From the NCBI GenBank assembly GCA_022508725.1, contig JAFLUR010000036.1, forward strand, positions 1 through 12,319: DNA of 12,319 nucleotides, read 5' to 3'. Positions within the stretch are counted from its first letter, which is position 1. Every line of letters starts with the position of its first letter. The position numbers and the translations under genes are program-made. Under the pieces are notes generated by a model. The model was given only the letters and a program-made list of their open reading frames with translations. It had not been told where the DNA came from and did no database searches. Source of the DNA: Oscillospiraceae bacterium. Its GTDB lineage: Bacteria; Bacillota; Clostridia; UBA1381. This document shows positions 1-8,200 of this stretch, piece by piece.

Positions 1-147
1 CTGTTTAGTATTCGGAGATTGCCGGATTTTTGAGCGGGTTTTTCTGCCGGCAAAGCACAAAATTCGCGGGAATACTTTGTGTATTTCAAGAATTTTGTGC
101 AAAACCGGCGGGAAAAGACGGTGATTGGAGGATACTAAACAGGCTCT
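1..147. repeat. Palindromic repeat element, copy 1 (left end cut by window)
   Basis: The piece begins inside a terminal repeat (CTGTTTAGTAT, 1-11) and ends with its inverted partner (ATACTAAACAG, 132-142, continuing GCTCT to 147). Inside it GCACAAAATTC (55-65) pairs with GAATTTTGTGC (90-100), and the loop holds a small AATAC/GTATT stem. The core at 46-100 matches the reverse complement of 2723-2777 in 52 of 55 bases counted by eye, so this is a second, inverted copy of the element at 2669-2826. There is no ORF typical of a transposase, so it resembles a non-autonomous MITE or a large REP-like repeat. Its right end touches the stop codon of yigZ (TAA at 149-147, minus strand). An open frame that runs through it on the plus strand is a shadow. 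Confidence 0.85.
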
Positions 148-806
148 TACCGGTTTTTCCCGCCGCCGCTGTCGAAATCGACATATTTTACGCCCGTTAT
201 ATCACACGCGGCTCTGCCGTTTGTAATATCGGTCACGGCGTCGATGAATTTTTGTGTTTCGCCGCATTTTGTGTATACGATAAAGGTCACATCGTTGCCG
301 TATATCGTATCATCCGAAATATACCCCTCCGAGGAAATTTTATACCTGATCCTTCCCTCAAGGGTATAGTCTGTTTTTATCGACACGATATCGCACAGAT
401 TTCTTTCCACGATAACGGCGTCGGTTATGCCGAGCTTTGCCGTCTGACCGTAAGCGCGCGCAAGACCGCCCGTTCCGAGCAGAATTCCGCCGAAATATCT
501 TGTAACGACAACGACGGTATCGACGAGATTTTCCTTTTGTATCACGTTAAGCACGGGTATTCCCGCGCTGCCCTGCGGTTCTCCGTCGTCGGAATAACGG
601 GAGATATTGTTTTCATCTATTATATAAGCGTAAACGTTATGGCGAGCGTCGGGATATTTTGCGCGTATCCCGTTGATGAATTCGATCGCCGCGTCCTCCG
701 TTTCCGCGGGACTTACCGACGCAATAAAGCGTGATTTTTTCTCAATAAGAACTCCCTCGCCCCGGCGCGAAACGGTTCTGTAGCTTTCTTTTTTTGAAGT
801 AGTTAT
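147..806 (-). CDS. yigZ: YigZ/IMPACT family protein, apparent AUA start
   Basis: The 219-residue protein belongs to the YigZ/IMPACT N-terminal family (UPF0029). Members are linked to translation regulation or nucleic-acid binding, but the bacterial role is not settled. Family landmarks are in order: EKKSRFIA (22-29), DARHNVYAYII (53-63), SDDGEPQGSAG (72-82), and TRYFGGILLGTGGLARAYG (102-120). The reading frame is intact from 806 to 147. Before the conserved N-terminus there is no ATG, GTG or TTG in frame: an in-frame TGA lies at 824-822, and the first usual start codon would be a GTG at about residue 85, inside the conserved core. AGGAG (821-817) stands 9 bases before ATA (806-804), which I take as the start. 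An ATG at 826-824 is in another frame and could only join through a +1 shift in a run of seven A (795-789). It lies 27 bases after hflX and is probably co-transcribed with it. Confidence 0.85.
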   Translation of the reverse strand: MTTSKKESYRTVSRRGEGVLIEKKSRFIASVSPAETEDAAIEFINGIRAKYPDARHNVYAYIIDENNISRYSDDGEPQGSAGIPVLNVIQKENLVDTVVVVTRYFGGILLGTGGLARAYGQTAKLGITDAVIVERNLCDIVSIKTDYTLEGRIRYKISSEGYISDDTIYGNDVTFIVYTKCGETQKFIDAVTDITNGRAACDITGVKYVDFDSGGGKNR

Positions 807-833
807 GGCAGTTTGCTCCTTTCATAAAACCGG

Positions 834-2111
834 TTAGAATTTCTTGATTATATAATCCCTCAGCTTTTCATATGCTTCGCTGTCCGCAAGCAGCTCCATT
901 TTGGTACCGTTTTGCTCGAATTCCTCCGACAAGACCTTTTGCGTTTCATGCAGCAGGCTTACGAGAGCGCCCTCCTTATAGGGTATAACCACGCTTACCG
1001 GACGCTTTTTGCCGGGAGTAAATTCGCCTATCACATCGATAAGAACGTCTATGCCGATATTTCTTTTCGCCGATATCGATACGGTGGCGCAGTATTCCTT
1101 TATTCCGAGATGCGGAGGTATGCCGAGAGTATCGAGCTTATCCGATTTATTGAATACGGCTATCATATTTTTGCCCGCCGCGCCTATATCGGCAAGAACG
1201 CTGTCAACAACCTTTATCTGATTGTCGCGTTCCGGATTTGCCGCGTCTATGACGTGTATCAGCAGATCGGCGATAACGGCTTCTTCAAGAGTGGATTTGA
1301 ACGCCTCTATAAGATGATGCGGGAGCTTGCGTATAAAACCCACGGTATCGACTATCATAATTCGTCTGTTGTCTTCAAGCGTTATCATTCTTGATGTGGG
1401 GTCAAGCGTTGCAAAGAGCTTATCCTCGGCAAGGACACCCGCGTCGGTCAGTCTGTTCAGAAGAGTCGATTTTCCCGCATTGGTGTAACCCACAAGGGCG
1501 GCGACGGTGATTCCGTCCTTTCTGCGTCTTGTGCGTATCAGCTCGCGGTGTTTTTTCAAATCGCGCAGCTCCGCCTCAAGCGCGGATATTTTTGTGCGTA
1601 TATGCCGCCTGTCGGTCTCAAGCTTTGTTTCGCCCGGACCTCTCGTGCCTATTCCGGCTCCCGTTCTCGACATTTGGACGCCGAGTCCGCGCAGTCTGGG
1701 GAGTCTGTATTTGAGCTGTGCAAGCTCCACCTGCAGCTTTCCCTCGTTTGTTTTCGCGCGCATTGCGAATATATCGAGTATCAGCATTGAGCGGTCAAGG
1801 ACCTTTATTTCGAGAAATTCGGAAATATTTCTTATCTGTACGGGAGAAAGCTCATCGTCGAAAACTATCATATCGGCGGAAAGCTCGGGTATAGCCATTT
1901 TTATCTCCGAAAGCTTACCCTCGCCCATATATATAGCCGGGTCAAGCTCCGACTTATTCTGCACGACTTGGGCGACGACAACTCCGCCGGCGGTTTTCAC
2001 AAGCTCTTCAAGCTCGTGCATTGATTCGTCGGTCGTATCGGACAGCTTATCCCGTATATCCCGATGCACTCCGGCGATAATGACTCTTTCGATTTCTTTT
2101 TCCGGTTCCAT
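834..2111 (-). CDS. hflX: GTPase HflX
   Basis: HflX is a ribosome-binding GTPase that splits stalled or hibernating 70S ribosomes, notably under heat or antibiotic stress. The 425-residue product has the usual length. It shows the N-terminal HflX domain (about 10-105), the family signature region SRTGAGIGTRGPGETK (148-163) followed by a charged helical linker, then the G domain: G1 GYTNAGKST (208-216), G3 DTVGF (255-259), G4 NKSD (321-324), G5 SAK (347-349). A C-terminal domain closes the protein. I chose the ATG at 2111 because GGGGGGAG (2127-2120) lies 8 bases upstream; the ATG at 2117 is too close to it, and a TTG at 2129 overlaps the site. A near-consensus promoter (2165-2193) precedes it. 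yigZ follows 27 bases downstream. Confidence 0.97.
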   Translation of the reverse strand: MEPEKEIERVIIAGVHRDIRDKLSDTTDESMHELEELVKTAGGVVVAQVVQNKSELDPAIYMGEGKLSEIKMAIPELSADMIVFDDELSPVQIRNISEFLEIKVLDRSMLILDIFAMRAKTNEGKLQVELAQLKYRLPRLRGLGVQMSRTGAGIGTRGPGETKLETDRRHIRTKISALEAELRDLKKHRELIRTRRRKDGITVAALVGYTNAGKSTLLNRLTDAGVLAEDKLFATLDPTSRMITLEDNRRIMIVDTVGFIRKLPHHLIEAFKSTLEEAVIADLLIHVIDAANPERDNQIKVVDSVLADIGAAGKNMIAVFNKSDKLDTLGIPPHLGIKEYCATVSISAKRNIGIDVLIDVIGEFTPGKKRPVSVVIPYKEGALVSLLHETQKVLSEEFEQNGTKMELLADSEAYEKLRDYIIKKF

Positions 2112-2164
2112 AACCATCTCTCCCCCCAAGTAACACTCTCTTTATTTTATCCGTTCCTGTTATT

Positions 2165-2193
2165 ATTATATCATCATTGCTCCGGTTTTTCAA
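2165..2193 (-). promoter_or_regulatory. Sigma-A-type promoter of hflX-yigZ
   Basis: On the minus strand TTGAAA (2193-2188) is followed after 17 bases by a perfect TATAAT (2170-2165). Transcription should begin near 2158, giving a leader of about 47 bases before the hflX start at 2111. It lies just after the stop codon of the preceding membrane-protein gene, so hflX-yigZ can be expressed independently of it. Confidence 0.8.
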
Positions 2194-2227
2194 GAATTAT
2201 TTGAAGTCTTGTGCCGCCGCAAAAAAT

Positions 2228-2647
2228 TCAATGCCCTGCGGTTACGGAAAGTAAAAACATCGCAAGGGAAACCGCAATTTTTATCAGAGAAAACGATATA
2301 TCCGAAACAATAAGATCCCGTTTGCTTATTTCATTGTATTTATATTTTCGCCGGTTCAGGACGGCTGCGATAATTATGGGAACAATGCTCATCAATACGG
2401 GCTGAATTATATATACATAGAGGGAGAGAACGGGAGAGCTGTCGGAGTCGATAAGCATTGCCGCGAAAAATACAAGAAGCATACAAACGGGAAGCATAAA
2501 CATATCCGCAAATGTAAATACAATCATTATTATTGCATGCGCCCACAGCGATATTTCGACATCGCATATTTTGAGTATCCCCCAAAAAACAAATATGCTT
2601 ACGGCGGCAAGCCCCGATGCAAGTAATATAAAGTATAATATTGCCAT
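2228..2647 (-). CDS. Small integral membrane protein of unknown function
   Basis: I do not recognise the family. The 139-residue product is strongly hydrophobic, with likely membrane segments at about 3-25, 34-65 (possibly two passes), 72-97 and 117-135. A basic stretch (RRKYKY, 99-104; SKR, 108-110) lies between the last two and probably faces the cytoplasm. The ATG at 2647 has GGGG 10 bases upstream; a TTG three codons earlier is too close to that site. The palindromic repeat lies immediately upstream (2669-2826), so any promoter must be inside the repeat or read through it. A weak candidate on the minus strand is TTGGAA, 17 bases, TAAAAA, partly formed by the repeat's terminal sequence. 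The hflX promoter starts 35 bases after its stop. Coding status rests on the ribosome binding site, the clean hydrophobic pattern and the fit into the strand layout. Confidence 0.7.
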   Translation of the reverse strand: MAILYFILLASGLAAVSIFVFWGILKICDVEISLWAHAIIMIVFTFADMFMLPVCMLLVFFAAMLIDSDSSPVLSLYVYIIQPVLMSIVPIIIAAVLNRRKYKYNEISKRDLIVSDISFSLIKIAVSLAMFLLSVTAGH

Positions 2648-2668
2648 TTTTAACAATCCCCTTTTTTA

Positions 2669-2826
2669 AGAGCCTGTTTAGTATCTTCCAATCATCATCT
2701 TTTTGGCATCTTTTCCGGCAAAGCGCAAAATTCTTGAAATACACAAAGTATTCCCGCGAATTTTGCACTTTGCCGGCAGAAAAATCCGCTCAAAAATCCG
2801 ATGATCTCAGATACTAAACAGGCTCT
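2669..2826. repeat. Palindromic repeat element, copy 2 (complete, 158 bp)
   Basis: The element is bounded by a perfect 18-bp terminal inverted repeat, AGAGCCTGTTTAGTATCT (2669-2686) and its complement (2809-2826). Inside, a 19-bp stem pairs 2715-2733 with 2758-2776 with one G-T position, around a 24-base loop that itself contains an AATAC/GTATT stem. The whole could fold into one long cruciform or RNA hairpin. No protein is encoded, and no clear target-site duplication is visible: flanks are TTTTTTAA on the left and GAGATTTT on the right. It sits 24 bases after the stop of the AlkD-like gene and just upstream of the small membrane-protein gene. Copy 1 at the left window edge has the opposite orientation. 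Confidence 0.92.
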
Positions 2827-2850
2827 GAGATTTTATTGAAATTCCGCAAA

Positions 2851-3573
2851 TTATTTACCGAGCCGCTTTTTGAGAACACGGCGCGCAAAATTCTTGTTTT
2901 CATCGGTTATCCTGTAGGAGTCGAGCATTTTGCGTACCGTCATGTTAAGCACGGTATCGGAAAGACCGCCGCTCTCAAGCAGTCGGTTGACCTTTTCGGG
3001 AAACTTTGCCGCGGCGGTCGCGATCACCCACGCCCGCATCATATTCACATAATAAAAATCACTTTCGGTATTCGCGCATATTTCGAGAACATCGTCTGTG
3101 TAATCATCGGTAAGATAAAATTTCATAAGTATTCCGAGTCCGAAACGAACCTGCCACGGATTTTCGCTTTTGAGAAGGATATCCTTGTCCGCCCAAAATT
3201 CGGGCATATGCTTTTTTATCCCCTTAAACGATACCGTGTCGCATATCGCCCAATTGTATATTTTTGAGGAAAATATGATAATATCTTGCAGCATTTCGTC
3301 ATATCCGCATTTTTTCGCGGCTCTGACAAGACCGTCCGTGATTATCTCCTCGTGATATCCGCCCTTTTCGATGCTCAGAAATTCCGCATGGTTGCCCTTT
3401 GATATTTCCTTTGCGATATTTCTTATCTCGGGTATTCTTATACCGATAAACAGGGGCGTGTCCGGGATTATGCGGCTGTTGAATTCTTTGTATTTATCGT
3501 CTGACAGGGTAGTCAGATAACGGAAAAATTCTTTGTAATCCTTTTCGCTCCAAGATTGTCTTATCAATTCCAT
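2851..3573 (-). CDS. AlkD-like DNA alkylation repair protein (HEAT-repeat family)
   Basis: The 240-residue, all-helical protein fits the AlkC/AlkD-type DNA glycosylase family (COG4912), which removes bulky or positively charged alkylated bases such as 7-methylguanine and 3-methyladenine without flipping the base. Landmarks match the Bacillus cereus AlkD pattern: NWAICDT (107-113) gives W108 and D112, QVRFG (141-145) gives R143, and RAW (180-182) gives W182. These are close in spacing to AlkD W109, D113, R148 and W187; the last two placements are by-eye alignments. Length equals the family norm (about 237). The start is secure: GGGAGG lies about 9 bases before the ATG. It follows the DNA glycosylase gene by 25 bases, so the two probably form one repair transcript. 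Confidence 0.88.
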   Translation of the reverse strand: MELIRQSWSEKDYKEFFRYLTTLSDDKYKEFNSRIIPDTPLFIGIRIPEIRNIAKEISKGNHAEFLSIEKGGYHEEIITDGLVRAAKKCGYDEMLQDIIIFSSKIYNWAICDTVSFKGIKKHMPEFWADKDILLKSENPWQVRFGLGILMKFYLTDDYTDDVLEICANTESDFYYVNMMRAWVIATAAAKFPEKVNRLLESGGLSDTVLNMTVRKMLDSYRITDENKNFARRVLKKRLGK

Positions 3574-3598
3574 TTTTTATTTCCTCCCGTATGTTTTG

Positions 3599-4108
3599 TC
3601 ATAAAAATTTTTTTATTATACCGTATTGCGCGATCAGATCGTCAAGCGACAGACGGCAGTTCGCGGGACTTGTCGAGGGAAGCGGAACCGCCGGATGCTC
3701 CGCCGCCGACGGACACAGCCGATTGTAAAGCGTATAAGCCTTTTTTCCCGTTGTAAAGACCTGCAATATGTTTGCCCGGGAAAATATTTTTTCGATATCG
3801 TTGGGAACGGGATTTTTAATGCTTGTGTCGGAGGCGTTTTCTATGTCGCAGGATTGCAAAACATCCCACAAAGCGATGTGAAAGGCGCGGAGAAATTCAC
3901 GCTTTTCCGCTGCGGTGTCAAGCTCCGCGCAGCCGGTAACGGCGGACATTACCTTCCAGAAACGATTTTGCGGATGCGCGTAATAAAATCCGTGCTCCCT
4001 TGATTTGGGCGACGGCATTGTGCCGAGAATAAGAATACGCGAGGATGAGTCGAATTCCGGTCCTATCGTATGGAACACTCTTGCTTTTTTGTCTGCTTTT
4101 TCGCTCAT
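3599..4108 (-). CDS. Uracil-DNA glycosylase superfamily protein, hypoxanthine-DNA glycosylase type
   Basis: The 169-residue product looks like the short UDG-superfamily group annotated as DNA-deoxyinosine (hypoxanthine) glycosylase, which excises deaminated bases. Motif 1 is in the segment GTMPSPKSREHGFYY (29-43) followed by HPQNRFW (45-51). The C-terminal motif 2 region is LPSTSPAN (143-150). Between them lies a typical Rossmann-like core with ALWDVLQSC (79-87). The usual GSFPS is GTMPS here; I cannot say whether that alters substrate choice. The ATG at 4108 overlaps the TGA of the upstream membrane-protein gene as ATGA, so translation is probably coupled. The frame stays open upstream to 4210, but that part lies inside the upstream gene and lacks family similarity. 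Confidence 0.87.
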   Translation of the reverse strand: MSEKADKKARVFHTIGPEFDSSSRILILGTMPSPKSREHGFYYAHPQNRFWKVMSAVTGCAELDTAAEKREFLRAFHIALWDVLQSCDIENASDTSIKNPVPNDIEKIFSRANILQVFTTGKKAYTLYNRLCPSAAEHPAVPLPSTSPANCRLSLDDLIAQYGIIKKFL

Positions 4109-4911
4109 TTCTTTTCCCGGTCCTTTGCGCATTTTCCGCACGGGAAAAGCAGTCTTTTTGCCGCCTCGTCCTTTGTTACGGCAAGCGCTTCCTTTTTCAG
4201 CGCGCTGCATTCGGGGTCGGTATGATAGATAAGCGATTTCTTTGAGACATAATAAAGCTCCATGGTGTAGCCGCTTTCAACTCCCGCAAATGCGTTTTGA
4301 TCCGCATTGAATGCGTTTTCCATATCCCTTTCGACGGTGAAAATGTCATCATCGGTCAATTCGGGATTTGACGCGCCGTTTGCGTTGGTCTCGCCGCCGG
4401 TTTGAGTATCCGGACTGCCGCCGGCTTGTGCATCGGTATTTGACCGGGTACCGGACGAACCGCCGCCCGACGTTTGTTTCGACGACCCGGAGGATGACGA
4501 GGACGATGAGGATGATTTTTTTGTTCCGGACGAGCCGGAACCTCCGGAGCCTCTTGCCGCTTGCTGCGCACGAACGGGTGAACTCAAAAGATCGGAAACG
4601 GTCAGCCCCGACCCGCTCATAAGGACGCTGTCCGCTCCTATCGCGACAAGAGCGACGGATATGTATACAACCGACATCATAAGATGCTTTTTTTGTTTTG
4701 AAAACAGCGTTATTATTCCGTAGGCAAGATATGCAAAGGACAGGAAGGCGATAAGGAGTATTATGCCTTTGTCAAGACTCCGGGCAAGCGAAAAAAGCGT
4801 GACCGACAGATAGTATATTATTGCAAGAGCCATTTTCCAGTCCGTATTGGTGTGAAATCCGGGAAGAAGAATTTTTATTTTCTTTTTTTCTTTTTTGTTT
4901 TTTTCCTGCAT
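4105..4911 (-). CDS. Three-helix membrane protein with Ser/Gly linker and extracellular His/Cys domain
   Basis: I do not know a named family for the whole 268-residue protein. It has a Lys-rich cytoplasmic N-terminus (1-16), three predicted membrane helices (27-45, 49-71, 77-98), a low-complexity Ser/Gly/Thr/Asn linker (about 115-185, with nine consecutive Ser at 133-141) and a small C-terminal domain. That domain carries YH (229-230), C235 and CGKC (258-261), the H-x4-C ... C-x2-C pattern of the Ada-like metal-binding modules found at the end of many Firmicute secreted proteins. The positive-inside rule puts the linker and Cys domain outside the cell. The start at 4911 is preferred because AAGGA lies upstream and the promoter at 4961-4989 rules out the longer frame from 4989; an ATG at 4920 is the alternative. 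It is the first gene of the unit with two DNA repair genes. Confidence 0.82.
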   Translation of the reverse strand: MQEKNKKEKKKIKILLPGFHTNTDWKMALAIIYYLSVTLFSLARSLDKGIILLIAFLSFAYLAYGIITLFSKQKKHLMMSVVYISVALVAIGADSVLMSGSGLTVSDLLSSPVRAQQAARGSGGSGSSGTKKSSSSSSSSSGSSKQTSGGGSSGTRSNTDAQAGGSPDTQTGGETNANGASNPELTDDDIFTVERDMENAFNADQNAFAGVESGYTMELYYVSKKSLIYHTDPECSALKKEALAVTKDEAAKRLLFPCGKCAKDREKK

Positions 4912-4960
4912 AAAAATCATTATCCTTTCCAAAATGTATTCCGGAGTGTTTTTCAATAGT

Positions 4961-4989
4961 ATTTTAACATATACACCGACGTTTTGCAA
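4961..4989 (-). promoter_or_regulatory. Promoter of the 4911-2851 repair unit
   Basis: On the minus strand TTGCAA (4989-4984), 17 bases, then TAAAAT (4966-4961). Predicted start is near 4954, giving a leader of about 40 bases to the ATG at 4911. The 28-bp palindrome begins 14 bases upstream of the -35 box. Confidence 0.6.
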
Positions 4990-5003
4990 TGATTATAACA
5001 ATA

Positions 5004-5031
5004 TTTAATCAAATAATATTATTTGATTAAA
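5004..5031. promoter_or_regulatory. Perfect 28-bp AT-rich palindrome, possible operator
   Basis: TTTAATCAAATAAT (5004-5017) is followed with no spacer by its exact reverse complement (5018-5031). It lies between two divergent promoters, where neither gene needs a terminator. A binding site for a dimeric regulator is the natural reading; an AT-rich UP-like element for the leftward promoter is an alternative. No regulator gene is adjacent. Confidence 0.6.
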
Positions 5032-5118
5032 GAACATTTATTCCCTGCGGCATAATTCGTTTGGATTTGAAACGAGGTTGAAATGAGGTATTGTAATCTA
5101 AATGTAACATGAAACCGG

Positions 5119-5148
5119 TTGACAAAAACGGGGAGTTTGTGTTATTAT
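5119..5148 (+). promoter_or_regulatory. Promoter of the hybrid kinase gene
   Basis: A perfect TTGACA (5119-5124) is followed after 18 bases by TATTAT (5143-5148, five of six matches). Transcription should begin near 5155, leaving a leader of about 65 bases that shows no strong hairpin. Confidence 0.75.
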
Positions 5149-5220
5149 AAAAGATAATATAAGATCGGGAGAGTAATCGGAAAAACAACGAAAATATTTT
5201 TGGGACTGCGGTGAAGAAAT

Positions 5221-8200
5221 ATGGGCGAGTTTTTAAATATATACAGTTTTGACGGATTTGATGAATATGTGTTCAAATTAAGCCGGGATTATAAAATAAT
5301 ATCATTTTACAAGACGCTTGAAAATATCGTTCCCGATATATGTGAGGGCGCGGATTTTGCGGAAGTGTTCGGACTTTCCCGGGAGGAGTGCGCCCGGATA
5401 TTCTCGGATAAGGAGTATACGGAATGTGCGATACTTTACAACGAAAAGGCGTATCATCTGAATATCGTGAATACCGCCGGAAACGAAGGCTCCGTATATA
5501 TCGTGTCGATGAAGAATATCCGGGATTACGGCAGGATCAGGGAAGAGGAGCTTATAACCCAAAACAGACTTCACGATATCCTCAATAAAATGCCCGTTTT
5601 TTACGCAAGATATATTGTCACCGATACCATAAAGCTTATAGAGGCGAGCGACAAGCTTTTTGAATTTTACAACACCACTCCGGAGGATTACGAGGATGAT
5701 ATATTTTTCGGCGTTCTCGGCATTTCCCGGGAACAGGCGGATGAGCTTGTTGAAATGGGAAAAAAGCGTATGCCGGTGAGCTTTGATATGAAAACTTACA
5801 GACAGCAGAACCCGGATAAGATCGTGTATGTGCAGGTTCGGGCAAACTGCGTATGGGAAATGAACGGTTATCCGGTGTATTTTGCCATATTTATCGATAT
5901 AACCGACCAAAAGGAAATGGAAAACGCGCTCAGATACGAAAAGGAGCGTTATAAAATAGCTATGGACAGCACAAAGGACATCATGTACGAATATGACGTG
6001 AAAAATGATGTTTTGGTTACATACGGTGATATCGACGGCATGGGCGGAAGCGGAAAAAGAGTAGAGAATTTTATAAAAAATATAAATACGGGCACGATAG
6101 TGTACATCGATGATATCGAAAAGATAACGAATTATTTCAAGGAGGGCGGATCGAAATTTGCCGAGGACGGATCGATAGTGCCCGTGGAGCTCAGGCTTAT
6201 ACGCGAATACGGTATATTATGGGTCAATTTTACAGGTATTTTCTTTGAGAGCCGTTTTGACGATACGGTGCGGATTATCGGACGAATACAGAATATCCAT
6301 GAGGAAAAGCTGAAGGAATTGAAGGAACTGGAAAATTCATACAAAGATAAGCTAACGGGACTTCTCAAGCAGGCGCGCGGCGAACAGCTTATAAAAAATT
6401 ATCTTGCCCGCAAGGGTGAGGATGTCGTATGCTCGGCATTTATCATAGACCTCGATAATTTCGGCGAGATAAACAACAGCTACAGCTTCCTGTTCGGAGA
6501 CACCGTTTTGCAGGATGTTGCGGCGATACTCTTGAAAGAGGCGGGAGAGGGCGCCGTTGTGTCAAGAATAGGCGGAGATGAATTTCTTGTTTTCCGCGCG
6601 GATACCGGACGCGAGGAAGCGGAGCGAATCGCGGGCAGAATATGCGAGGGCGTTTCAAAAATATACACGGGCGAGAATATTCACGAATCTCTTTCATGCA
6701 GCATAGGAACGGTTTCCTCCGATATCGTCGATTACGACGAGATAATAAGATGTGTGGAAAGAGCGGCGGTCTATGTAAAGCAGAACGGCAAAAACGGCTT
6801 TAAATCCTATTACGATCTGCCGGACAAGGAGCACTCAAAGCTTGCAAGAATGATATCTCTCGAAAGAAAGCTCATAACAAGCGACAGCATATATTCCGAG
6901 CGTGACGACAGTATTATAGAGTTTGCGTTCGATCTGCTTGAAAAGACAAGGGATCTGAGAAGCGCGATAAAGCTGCTGCTTGCGCGTATAGGAAAATACT
7001 ATGATTTTGACAGGATAAGCATTATTGACGTTGACAGCGATTTTCTTGTATGCAGCGCGGCATACAGGTGGGATATAATGAAAGGCGTTACCGAAGACGG
7101 ACCGATTATACGGCTTGATGAAAAGGATATAGAAAAAATAGAGGAAAGACTGAGAATAGGAGTGTATATTGTTTCGGACGACAGCGGCGATTATGAGGAA
7201 ACATTCGTAAACAGGATATGCGAAAGGGAGAAAAACCATGTAATGCTCGTAAATCCGATGTATGAAAGAGGAAAATTCGTCGGAGTGTGCGTATATGAGG
7301 ATTTCAACGAGGAGCGTGTGTGGGACAGAAAGACTCAGAACGATATAAAAGAGATAACAAAGATTATCGCAACGCATATGAGCAGGGAAAACGCGGATTT
7401 CGCGTCGAACGTAAAGGCGGAATTTATTTCCCGTATGTCGCATAACATAAAAACCCCGATGAATGCCATAACGGGAATGACCGAAATAGCGCGCAGGGTG
7501 ATAGACGACAGGGAAAAGACGATAAACTGTCTCGATAAGATAGAAATATCCACCAGGTACCTGATAAACCTTATAAACGATATACTTGATATGTCGAGCA
7601 TAGAAAGCGGACGCATGGAAATAAAGCGGGAGCCGTTTATGCTTGATGATGTGATAAAGGTAGTCAAGACGGTGATGGAGGAGAAAGCAAGGAACAGCGG
7701 GGTTGATTTCCATATCTATATGGATTACGGCAACCGGTGCTTTATCGGCGACGGCGTAAGACTCAATCAGGCGCTTGTGAATATAGTAAACAATGCCGTT
7801 AAATTCACAGCCGTCGGAGGACGTGTCGATGTCAAGGTGTGCCAGCTGCAAAAGGACGGCGATGAGGCTCTTATACGTTTTGATGTCACCGATACCGGAG
7901 TGGGAATAAGCGATGAGGATATGCACAGGATATTCAAAATGTTCGAGCAGGGCGGCGAAAAAGGGTACGGCCGCAGAGCCGGATCGGGCATAGGACTCGC
8001 GATAACATCGAATATAGTAAGGCTTATGGGCGGCAGACTGAATGTCGAAAGCAAGCCGGGAGAGGGTTCGAATTTTTGGTTTGAGCTCAGGCTCAGGATT
8101 TTTGAAGAAAAGAAAAACAGCGAGAATAAAAAGGAAGAATATAACTTTAAAGGCAAGCGTATACTGTTGGTGGAGGATGACGAGCTTAATGCCGAGATCG

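Larger units (their letters stand above)
4912..5220. promoter_or_regulatory. Divergent regulatory region
   Basis: This 309-base stretch separates the leftward repair unit from the rightward kinase gene. It holds a promoter on each strand (4961-4989 and 5119-5148), a perfect 28-bp AT-rich palindrome (5004-5031) and a ribosome binding site for the kinase (GGTGA, 5210-5214, 6 bases before the ATG). I see no gene in it. Bases 5040-5118 show no clear motif. Confidence 0.75.

Noticed and set aside
30..734. 234-codon open frame on the plus strand over the repeat and yigZ
   Set aside because: It runs antisense to the well-conserved YigZ protein and through a palindromic repeat, with no family signature.
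4912..4989. Longer N-terminus for the membrane protein, starting at 4989
   Set aside because: It would cover the predicted promoter and begin upstream of the transcription start; the Lys-rich start at 4911 has its own Shine-Dalgarno site.
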